The notes under the pieces: model-generated
What the model saw: only the letters and a program-made list of their open reading frames with translations
Database searches by the model: none
Told to the model about the DNA's origin: nothing
Shown: positions 52,531 to 59,625 of the stretch, in pieces
Layout: the number at the start of each line of letters is the position of its first letter
Position numbering within the stretch: position 1 is the stretch's first letter
Position numbers and translations under genes: made by a program
Assembly: GCA_963787185.1 (NCBI GenBank)
Contig: CAWBCC010000013.1
Coordinates: forward strand, 310,001-374,000
DNA: 64,000 nucleotides
From: JAJXZP01 sp963787185
GTDB lineage: Bacteria; Spirochaetota; Spirochaetia; Treponematales; Rectinemataceae
Direction: 5' to 3'

Positions 52531-53199
52531 CATGGCTGATGTTTGGAAAGGATTTTGAGCCATCCATGGCGCAAAATGCATTGAAGATTATATATCGTTG
52601 AGGACGTGATGTTTGAAAGAATGTTAGATAAAGACTATTTGCCAAATACCTGTGAAATTGAAAAATACATTGGGACAAGGGCAACTAGATATGTACATAG
52701 AATAATCATGAATATGAAAAAATATTATGATCTTAAAATTGAAATTAAATTCCATTTTGGAATGAATTACGGATGGAGTTATAAATTTAGCAATAAATCT
52801 AAGCACCTATTTTATATTTTCTTTGAGAAAAGTGCAATTACAATAACAATCCAATTAAAGAAGATGAGTACAGAATTTGAGAAAATGAAACTCGAAGAAT
52901 TATCAATAGAAGGAAAAAAATATTGGGAAAATAGATATCCGTGCGGAGATGGGGGAGGGTGGATTCATTATAGAATTCTGAATGAAGAACATTTTTGGGA
53001 TGTTGGTAAAATCATAATGATAAAAATCGGGAAAGAACTTGATTGGGAATTAAAGCAATATTGAAATAAAAATATGAGGCATTGAGATATTTAATTTGTA
53101 AATATGTCCAATATTAATATAATACGATGATAGATTCGCCCTCGCCATCCTTGGCTCGGGCGATGTTTGACGAAGAGCCAGGAAAAACCAGCAGCTGAC
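52514..53199. mobile_element. Cassette-like unit 2 with matched terminal inverted repeats
   Basis: The left end (52514-52537) starts GTTAGCTGC, passes a T5 tract and ends ATGGCT. The right end (53176-53199) is its inverted copy at 20 of 24 positions, ending GCAGCTGAC. The G/C difference from unit 1 (AGCTGC versus AGGTGC) occurs on both ends, so each unit's ends covary. It holds one DUF3788 gene. Same class of unit as 49872-52223. Confidence 0.55.
52609..53064 (+). CDS. DUF3788-family protein
   Basis: A 151-residue protein, AT-rich DNA. Family features: HFGMNYGWSYKFSNKSKHLF, YIFFEKSAITITIQLKK and a C-terminal HFWDVGKIIMIKIG segment. DUF3788 proteins have no known biochemical role; they often occur as single-gene cassettes. 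Start ATG 52609 has GAGG 5 nt upstream; a GTG at 52606 is the alternative. Sole gene of unit 2. Confidence 0.75.
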   Translation: MFERMLDKDYLPNTCEIEKYIGTRATRYVHRIIMNMKKYYDLKIEIKFHFGMNYGWSYKFSNKSKHLFYIFFEKSAITITIQLKKMSTEFEKMKLEELSIEGKKYWENRYPCGDGGGWIHYRILNEEHFWDVGKIIMIKIGKELDWELKQY

Positions 53200-53229
53200 T
53201 CACCCAACATGGGGAATGCCTGTGCGTGA

Positions 53230-53382
53230 TATCCTCAGGTTAAAGAATGGGATTTACCCTATATTATAAATAAGAAAATTGATGAATTAGCAAGTAATCC
53301 ATTTGGGGGCGAACGAGTGGGGAACAAGTTCGATATAGATTTGACTGGATTTTTTAAGATATATGTGCATGGCAAGAAATAT
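53230..53382 (+). pseudogene. RelE/ParE-type toxin, 5' half, split by ISL3 element
   Basis: Reads VKEWDLPYIINKKIDELASN, PFGGERVGNKFDIDLTGFFK and IYVHGKKY, the first about 47 codons of a RelE/ParE toxin minus its start. It ends exactly at the left target duplication AGAAATAT (53375-53382). The 3' half is at 54770-54859; joining them restores HGKKYRIVYRI in frame. The N-terminus is also lost against the left flank, so it was already damaged. Confidence 0.8.
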
Positions 53383-53388
53383 GAATAT

Positions 53389-54761
53389 GGCTCTTCGTGA
53401 AAGCGAGTGGGTAAAAGCACCTAACGCGTTCTTGGTAATATTATGCTAGGCATGGGAATAGAAGCTTGAAACTGTTTTTAGAAACGTGCATCATTCCCGT
53501 GTGCCTACACGACGACTATCTGACAATTACCGATTCTCTGGTTTCAAACCGAGAGAGCAGGTCGCCGGCATCTTCGGTGATCCTATAGCTCGCATCGTCC
53601 GCCTCGAGCGGACGGGAAAAAAACTGTCTGCGGTACCTGCGGGAAGGCGAGCAACAGCTTCTACGACCGCAGAACGAGGCGAGTGCGGGATCTCTCCTCC
53701 GGCGATGCGCGCGTCTATCTCGAGTTTGAGGTCAGGCGCGTCGACTGCAAGGTTTGCGGCAGCGTGAAGCGCGAGCGACTCGATTTCCTTGCAGAAAACC
53801 CCTTCTACACGAAGAGATTCGGTCACTACATAGGGGAGCGTTGCCGATCCTCCTCGATCAAGGACGTCGCCAGGGAGTTCAAGCTCGACTGGCAAACCGT
53901 AAAGAATCTCGAGAAGGAGTACATGGAGGTCCTGCTCGCAAAGGCGGGAACGCCCGTGCCCGCGATGATCGGCGTCGACGAGATCTCGATTCGAAAAGGC
54001 CACACCTACCGCATCGTAGTGAGCGACCTTGTCCGGCGACGCCCCATTTGGTTCGGCGGGACGGACCGATCGGTCGAGAGCATGGATGCCTTCTACGAAT
54101 GGCTGGGGGCGAAAAAGTGCCGGAAAATAAGGCTCGCCGTGATGGACATGTGGCGGCCCTTCGCTACCTCACTCCGAAAAGAGGAGCATGCCCCGAGCGC
54201 GGTCATCCTGTACGACAAATTCCACGTCATGAGGCATCTGGGCGATGCCCTCGACGAAGTTCGGCGCTCGGAGTATCACAGGCTTTCGGGCAAGGACCGC
54301 TCGTTCATCAAGGGCCAGCGGTACACGCTCCTGTCGAATCGCGAGAACCTGACCAGCGAGGGACGCGAGTCCTTGAAGAAACTTCTCGCCGCCAATAAGC
54401 GGCTCCAGACTGCCTACCTCCTGAAGGAATCGTTCGATCGGCTCTGGACCTACAAGAGTGAGGCCTGGATGCGGAAGTTCTTCGACAACTGGCAGGATTC
54501 CCTCAAGTGGCAGCGACTGGGCCCGTTCGTGAAGTTTGCGGCAATGGTCGAACGTAACTGGGATGGGCTGGCAGAGTATAGCCGCCTCGTAGAAAAGCCC
54601 GCCCTCGGATTCGTCGAGGGCCTTAATACCAAGATCAGGGTAATCCAGCGGCGGGCCTATGGACTACGCGATGAGGAGTACCTCAGGCTCAAGATCCTGA
54701 CTTCCATGCTCCCAGGGTCATAAAGTTATGCGAATTCACCCACACGACTCCACGAAGAGCC
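53389..54761 (+). mobile_element. ISL3-family insertion sequence
   Basis: Terminal repeats begin GGCTCTTCGTG (53389-53399) and, inverted, CACGAAGAGCC (54751-54761); the similarity continues through GTGGGT and CTAAC/ATAAC. Flanking 8-bp duplication AGAAATAT at 53375-53382 and 54762-54769, with 6 extra bases (GAATAT) at the left edge. It contains one transposase gene read with a -1 shift. About 1.37 kb. Confidence 0.92.
53486..54723 (+). CDS. ISL3-family transposase, needing a -1 frameshift
   Basis: The first frame (53486-53623) encodes YRFSGFKPREQVAGIFGDPI then ARIVRLERTGKK. The zinc-finger and catalytic part (TVCGTCGKASNSFYDRRTRR to the stop at 54723) lies in the -1 frame, joined at a seven-A run (53617-53623) that has perfect A-AAA-AAA slippery phase. 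Either programmed -1 frameshifting or one lost A. The C-terminal DDE domain includes GVDEISIRKGHTYR and LYDKFHVMRHL. A piece of the same gene lies at 20460. Confidence 0.85.
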
Positions 54762-54769
54762 AGAAATAT

Positions 54770-54859
54770 AGAATAGTCTACAGGATTATTAATCCAGAGA
54801 AGATAGAAATAGTAGAAATATGGGGAATAGGGAAAGGAGAAAAGGAAGAAATATACTGA
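54770..54859 (+). pseudogene. RelE/ParE-type toxin, 3' half
   Basis: Codons RIVYRIINPEKIEIVEIWGI then GKGEKEEIY and a stop, continuing directly from the 5' half across the ISL3 insertion. The conserved YRI...VEIW...GKREEIY-type ending marks the RelE/ParE/HigB superfamily. Inactive because of the insertion. Confidence 0.8.
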
Positions 54860-55041
54860 ATTATAGGGAAGAGGATAGCAAAAGGCAAGAAATGAATAGG
54901 ATTATTGGACTAAGAAACGTCCTGGGCCGCCGATCTCCGCTCGACCCTACCCACGGCTTCGAGCATCTGTCTGAGGATATCTTTGATGAGTCCAGGGTCA
55001 GGCATAGACCGCCTCGCTCCGGATCCAGCCGACACGGCGGG

Positions 55042-56010
55042 TCAACCGAAGTGTGGACTCGTCCTTTTTCCGTCGGCCTTCTGCCGTTCTGCCCTGTCCC
55101 AGGCCTTTTTGAGCGCCCCTCTCGTCCGGTCCCGGAGGCCGAGCTTCCCCGTCTTTTTCTCCCATGACGAGACCGTCGCGGCGCTCACGCCGAGGACGAC
55201 GGCGAAATCCTTGCAGCTGAGAGCGAGCTTTTTCCTGAGCTCCCTGATATGCGCTCCGGTCGGCACAGAGGGGAAGGGACGCGCCGCGGGAACCGCTGCC
55301 GGGCTGTCCATCTCGACGCCGAAGACTTCGGCCACATCGCCGTCGGCGAGGCGTCTTCCCCTGCCGCCTCGTACCGCAGATTCTACGGCTTCTTTCACCG
55401 AGGCGGCGACGAGTTCCTCGTGCCTGACCCCGCGCAGGGAGAAAAGGAGTTCCGGCCGCTCGTCCAGACGCGCGCCGACGCCGTAGAGAACGGCCGCGAC
55501 GTGTTTGCACATGTTGGCCCAGTCGGGACAGCTGCACTCAAATCGAATCTCCTTGGGCTTGGGAAAGAGGCCGTGCTCCCGATCCGTGACGACGGCCATG
55601 ACCTCTTTGGAGAGCTTCCCGCTCAAAAGATCCAGGAGAGAGTGAATCTCCCCGGCCGAACGTTTCTTGATGCCCCCCCACTCCTCGGGCCTGAGCGCCT
55701 TGATGGAAATGGTCACGTCGTAGAGTCTGCTCCCCGCGACCTTGGCCCTGATCGTGCCCGCGTCGATCTCGAGGTGACAGACCGAGCCGTTTCTGACGTA
55801 GGCCCTGCCGCGCGGAAGGCGATTCTCGTAATCGCTGTAGCTCTCGAGATTGGCGCACCAGGCCTTGCCCCAGAAGGTCTTCGCGATCTTCTGTCCCTCG
55901 ATGCGGACGGGCTTGAGGGCCAGCCCCTTCTTCGCGAGTCTCTGCATCGCCTTCGCCGCCTTCGCTCTCCGCTCCGCCGCCGGAACGTAGCGCGGCCATC
56001 CATAGCTCAT
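55042..56010 (-). CDS. SWIM zinc-finger protein with C-terminal HTH
   Basis: A 322-residue protein. The SWIM zinc motif is ECSCPDWANMCKHVAAVLYG (C-x-C...C-x-H) near residues 159-178. The C-terminal about 60 residues form an XRE-like helix-turn-helix (LALSCKDFAVVLGVSAATVS). SWIM proteins of this type are found next to SNF2 helicases; the gene starts 3 nt after the helicase stop, so the two are cotranscribed. Possibly a DNA-damage or repair partner; role unproven. Confidence 0.85.
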   Translation of the reverse strand: MSYGWPRYVPAAERRAKAAKAMQRLAKKGLALKPVRIEGQKIAKTFWGKAWCANLESYSDYENRLPRGRAYVRNGSVCHLEIDAGTIRAKVAGSRLYDVTISIKALRPEEWGGIKKRSAGEIHSLLDLLSGKLSKEVMAVVTDREHGLFPKPKEIRFECSCPDWANMCKHVAAVLYGVGARLDERPELLFSLRGVRHEELVAASVKEAVESAVRGGRGRRLADGDVAEVFGVEMDSPAAVPAARPFPSVPTGAHIRELRKKLALSCKDFAVVLGVSAATVSSWEKKTGKLGLRDRTRGALKKAWDRAERQKADGKRTSPHFG

Positions 56011-56013
56011 CGC

Positions 56014-58719
56014 TCAAACCTCCGCAAGCGCCCGACCCAGGTCGAGGCTCACAGTCTCGAGAAGCTCCCTGTCGGAGAGCTCCGTGAGCAGGGCCTCGCC
56101 GCCGCCTTCCAGGAGGTCGGCGGACAGGCTCGTCTTTTCCCTCAGCATACTATCGATTTTCTCCTCCACCGTCCCCCGGCAGACGAACTTGTGGACGAGG
56201 ACATTCCGCTTCTGTCCGATGCGATAGACTCGGTCGGTGGCCTGGTTTTCGACGGCGGGGTTCCACCAGCGGTCGAAGTGGATGACATGGGAGGCCGCCG
56301 TGAGGTTGAGCCCCGTGCCTCCCGCCTTGAGCGAGAGGACGAAGAAGGGTGGACCATCCTCGTCCTGAAAAGAGCGGACCAGCTCCTGCCTTTTCGCCAC
56401 GGGAGTGCCGCCATGGAGGAGGAAGCCTTCCCGTCCGAAGACCTCCGCCAGGAAGACGGAGAGCGGCTCGGCTATTTCGCGGAACTGCGTGAACACGAGG
56501 ACGCGGTCCTGACGCGAGGCGATTTCCTCGCAGAGCTCGGCGAGCCTCTGGAATTTGCCGCTCTGCTCGCGCTTCCAGGCCCCGTCGCCCGTGAACTGGG
56601 AGGGATGGTTGCAGACCTGCTTGAGCTTGAGGAGGGTGGAGAGTATGAGACCTCGCCGCTTCATGCCGCTCGCCTCGCGAAGGTTTCCTGCGAGTTCGTC
56701 GATCAGGGAACGGTAGTGGGCGGCCTGGGTCTTGCAGAGGCCACAATAGGCGGTCACCTCGGTCTTGTCCGGCAGATCGCGGATGACCGAGCGGTCGGTT
56801 TTGAGCCTGCGGAGAATGTAGGGTTGGACGAGCCTGCGGAGGGGGGCGTAGCGCTCGGACTCCCGTTTTTCGAGGGCCTTCACGAACTTTCCGAAGCTCG
56901 AGCCCGAGCCGAGAAGTCCCGGATTGATGAAGTCGAAGAGGGACCACAGATCGGAGAGGCGGTTCTCGATCGGCGTACCGGTGAGCGCGATGCGCGAGCG
57001 CGCCTTGAGGCGCTTGGCAGCCTTGGTCTGCCGGGAGCCGGGGTTCTTGATGGCCTGGGCCTCGTCCAGGACGAGGAGGTTCCAGGAAAACTTCGAAATC
57101 CAGGCCTGGCGGTGCAGCATGCCGTACGTCGTCACGACGAGGTCGTAGTCGGAGAGCCATGCGGGCGCCTGCGCCGCTACGGCCGCTTCGGGGTCGGACT
57201 TCTCTTCCGCGTCCATCGAGGGATGCACGAAGCGCGCGCGAAGCGAGGGAGCGAAGCGATCGAGCTCGGCCTTCCAGTTCGCGAGAAGGGATGCCGGAAG
57301 GACGAGGAGGGACGGCTCCCTTGCCTCCCGCTTGACGAGGAGGAGGAGGGCAATGACCTGAATGGTCTTTCCGAGTCCCATGTCGTCGGCGAGACAGGCC
57401 CCCAGTCCTAGCCGCGTCAGGAAACCGAGCCAGCGGAGCCCCAGCACCTGGTAGGGCCTGAGCTCGGCCTTGAGCTCCGGGCCCGGAAGGCTCGACTCGA
57501 TGCTCTCGGGACTGCGGAGCTTGCCGAGGACATCGCCGAGCCAGGCCCCCGCTCGGACCTGCGACCATTCGCAAAACTCCCCCCCATTCGATGGGGCAAG
57601 GGTACCGGAGGGGTCGGCGAGCAGGCGCATGCCTTCGGCGAAGGACATTCCTCCCGCCAGGGCTTCCTTTTCCACCTTTTTCCAGAGCTTCAGCGCCTCA
57701 TCGAGCCTGGCTGCATCGACCTCGACCCATCGTCCCTTGAGGAGGGCGAGTCCGATCCCGACCGCACGAATCTCCTCGAGTTCCTCGGCATCGAGACTTT
57801 CCCCTCCGAGAGCCACGCCGATCCGGAAATCCAGGATCGCGTTCGCGTCGAGGAATCCCACCGCGGCGGACCCGATGGTGACGGAGACCTGGGGCCGGGG
57901 CCGGCCGGCCCACCAGTCCGGAACGCGCACGAGCACCCCGCTTTCCTCGAAAAGCGGCAGCTCTTTAAGAAAGCGGTGGGCCTCGGCGGGACTCCAGGCG
58001 AGGGGCTGATAGATGTCTCCCGAGTCGAGGAGCTCCCGTACCAGGGAACTCCTTTCGGCGGCCCGGGAAATGGGCGTGAGGAGCTGGAGGAGCGCCCTTC
58101 GGTTGCTCTCTCCGGCGAACTCCTGGAGCGCTCGGGAGAGGGGCTGGTAGCGTACTTTCCCCGCGCTCTCGAGGCGAGGCGCGTAGGTGGCCAGAAAGGC
58201 GAAGGGAAACTCGGGATCCTTCTTGTTCTCCGCGAGATGGAAGCAGACGCGTCCCACCTGCCTCCAGAGCGGCGAGCGTTCGGCCAGGAAGTTCTCGAGC
58301 CCTCCGGCAGCTTCGGTCTCGCCCAGCAGCCAGGCATCGAGAGAGGCCCACAGGCCTTGGAGGCACTCGGGGCCGAGATACTCTGCCCCTTCCATCGGCG
58401 GAGCCGCCTCGATGAGCCTCTCGGCCTCTTCGGGGGCAAGGGGGCCGAGGCTCTCCAAAACGGCCTGGCCGATGGGGCTGTGACAGCGCTCGGTGAGATA
58501 GTGCGCGGTAAAATCGCGCCAGTAGCCGAGGAGGGGGGACAGCTCCCCTCCGCTCGGCCGCGCGGCGAGCTCGAATAGGCCCCCTTCCTCTCCCGCGCGA
58601 AAAGCCTCCGCCACGGCGTCGAGGAAGGCCGAGCTCCCGACATCGTTCACGACGCCGAGCCGGAGCCGCCCCGCGGGACTGAGGTGGAGGGGAAGGTCGA
58701 GGAGTTGTTCCCGAGGCAT
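56014..58719 (-). CDS. SNF2/RapA-family DNA-dependent ATPase helicase
   Basis: A 901-residue SF2 helicase. The N-terminal about 420 residues are the helical SNF2-associated region. Motor motifs include LADDMGLGKTIQV (Walker A), LVLDEAQAIKN (motif II), TGTPIENRLSDLWSLFDFI (motif III) and QATDRVYRIGQKRNV (motif VI). The start chosen is ATG 58719, because upstream sequence (to 58821) is unlike the family. Likely a chromatin/repair-type translocase. Operon with the SWIM protein. Confidence 0.92.
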   Translation of the reverse strand: MPREQLLDLPLHLSPAGRLRLGVVNDVGSSAFLDAVAEAFRAGEEGGLFELAARPSGGELSPLLGYWRDFTAHYLTERCHSPIGQAVLESLGPLAPEEAERLIEAAPPMEGAEYLGPECLQGLWASLDAWLLGETEAAGGLENFLAERSPLWRQVGRVCFHLAENKKDPEFPFAFLATYAPRLESAGKVRYQPLSRALQEFAGESNRRALLQLLTPISRAAERSSLVRELLDSGDIYQPLAWSPAEAHRFLKELPLFEESGVLVRVPDWWAGRPRPQVSVTIGSAAVGFLDANAILDFRIGVALGGESLDAEELEEIRAVGIGLALLKGRWVEVDAARLDEALKLWKKVEKEALAGGMSFAEGMRLLADPSGTLAPSNGGEFCEWSQVRAGAWLGDVLGKLRSPESIESSLPGPELKAELRPYQVLGLRWLGFLTRLGLGACLADDMGLGKTIQVIALLLLVKREAREPSLLVLPASLLANWKAELDRFAPSLRARFVHPSMDAEEKSDPEAAVAAQAPAWLSDYDLVVTTYGMLHRQAWISKFSWNLLVLDEAQAIKNPGSRQTKAAKRLKARSRIALTGTPIENRLSDLWSLFDFINPGLLGSGSSFGKFVKALEKRESERYAPLRRLVQPYILRRLKTDRSVIRDLPDKTEVTAYCGLCKTQAAHYRSLIDELAGNLREASGMKRRGLILSTLLKLKQVCNHPSQFTGDGAWKREQSGKFQRLAELCEEIASRQDRVLVFTQFREIAEPLSVFLAEVFGREGFLLHGGTPVAKRQELVRSFQDEDGPPFFVLSLKAGGTGLNLTAASHVIHFDRWWNPAVENQATDRVYRIGQKRNVLVHKFVCRGTVEEKIDSMLREKTSLSADLLEGGGEALLTELSDRELLETVSLDLGRALAEV

Positions 58720-58884
58720 CGCTTGACTATACGGGAGCTTGCACGGCCGCGGCAATCGGGGAGACGAATCTCGCGCCGATTCCGCCGCACTCCAGGACCC
58801 GGGCCTGATCCGAGCGGACACCGACCTTCGGCGCCGTTTTTGGGGCTCAAGGCTGACAGAAAGGATAAACCGATCCCTTCCCGC

Positions 58885-58923
58885 TTGGCGGATGATTCAA
58901 AGTACAATATATTGTACTTTGAA
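58885..58923 (+). promoter_or_regulatory. yefM promoter with 28-bp palindromic operator
   Basis: -35 TTGGCG (58885-58890) and -10 TATATT (58908-58913) with 17-nt spacing. A perfect palindrome, 58896-58923 (TTCAAAGTACAATA and its exact complement), covers the -10 and start site. The TTGTAC/GTACAA cores resemble YefM-type operators. The autorepression arrangement is clear. Confidence 0.85.
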
Positions 58924-58937
58924 AGAGGGAGGTGCAT

Positions 58938-59195
58938 ATGGACGCAGTGTCTTATTCTGACTTACGGCAGAACTTGAAGTCTTATATGGATAAGGTTTAT
59001 ACGGATCATGATCCTCTGATCATTACCAGAAAGAATAATGAAAATCTCGTGCTTCTTTCCATCGAGGAATATAGCAGCCTCATCGAGACTAGCTATCTGA
59101 TAGGAAATCAGGCAAATGCAGAGCACCTGCGGAAGTCGATGCAGCAGTATGAAAGGGGGAAGGCCAAGAAGAGAGAGCTATTGAAAGATGAATAA
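58938..59195 (+). CDS. yefM: YefM/Phd-family antitoxin
   Basis: An 85-residue antitoxin: AVSYSDLRQNLKSYMDKVYT marks the Phd/YefM DNA-binding fold, followed by LVLLSIEEYSSLIETSYLIG and a charged C-terminal tail that wraps the toxin. ATG 58938 has GGAGG 5 nt upstream. It overlaps yoeB by 8 nt. Controlled by the palindrome at 58896-58923. Confidence 0.92.
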   Translation: MDAVSYSDLRQNLKSYMDKVYTDHDPLIITRKNNENLVLLSIEEYSSLIETSYLIGNQANAEHLRKSMQQYERGKAKKRELLKDE

Positions 59196-59448
59196 ACTCT
59201 TTACCGATGAAGCATGGAAAGATTATATATACTGGTTTGAAAATGATAAGAAGCAATTGAAAAGGATTAATAATTTGATAAAGGAAATGGATAGAACTCC
59301 CTTTGAGGGAATCGGAAAACCTGAAGCGCTGAAATATGACATGAAGGGATATTGGTCTAGAAGGATAGACCATGAACATAGACTTGTGTATAGAGTGGAA
59401 GACGACTCTATCGTATTTATCGCCTTCAGATTCCACTACGCAAAATGA
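59188..59448 (+). CDS. yoeB: YoeB/Txe-family mRNA interferase toxin
   Basis: An 86-residue RelE-fold endoribonuclease that cuts mRNA at the ribosome. YoeB catalytic residues are present: Glu in GKPEALK, Arg in RRIDHEHRLVYR and His in FRFHYAK at the C-terminus. Complete; start overlaps yefM. Functional TA pair expected. Confidence 0.93.
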   Translation: MNKLFTDEAWKDYIYWFENDKKQLKRINNLIKEMDRTPFEGIGKPEALKYDMKGYWSRRIDHEHRLVYRVEDDSIVFIAFRFHYAK

Positions 59449-59511
59449 AGGATTGAGCTTACACTGATCGCGAATCTCCCTGTGCTTACCCATTGCTTTC
59501 TTGTGCATAGA

Positions 59512-59529
59512 AACCTTTCGACAAAGGTT
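59512..59529. promoter_or_regulatory. Short inverted repeat upstream of the NO reductase gene
   Basis: AACCTTT (59512-59518) and AAAGGTT (59523-59529) around CGAC, 97 nt before the norZ start. It could be a regulator site; no NorR/NsrR/DNR consensus was recognised. The 177-nt gap also contains GTCCC-TT-GGGAC. Confidence 0.35.
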
Positions 59530-59625
59530 CTCGGATGTAGGTGGCGTCCCTTGGGACTTTCCATAAGGCTGCAGAGTCGGCGCATGCATCGGTGGCGGTG
59601 AAGATTTGCACACAAGGAGGTTTTC

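Noticed and set aside
53415..53425. A third unit end at GCACCTAAC
   Set aside because: It lies inside the ISL3 terminal inverted repeat, where the right end has the corresponding CGCATAAC, so it belongs to the IS.
49800..55000. Diversity-generating retroelement
   Set aside because: No reverse transcriptase and no template/variable repeat pair with A-specific mismatches.
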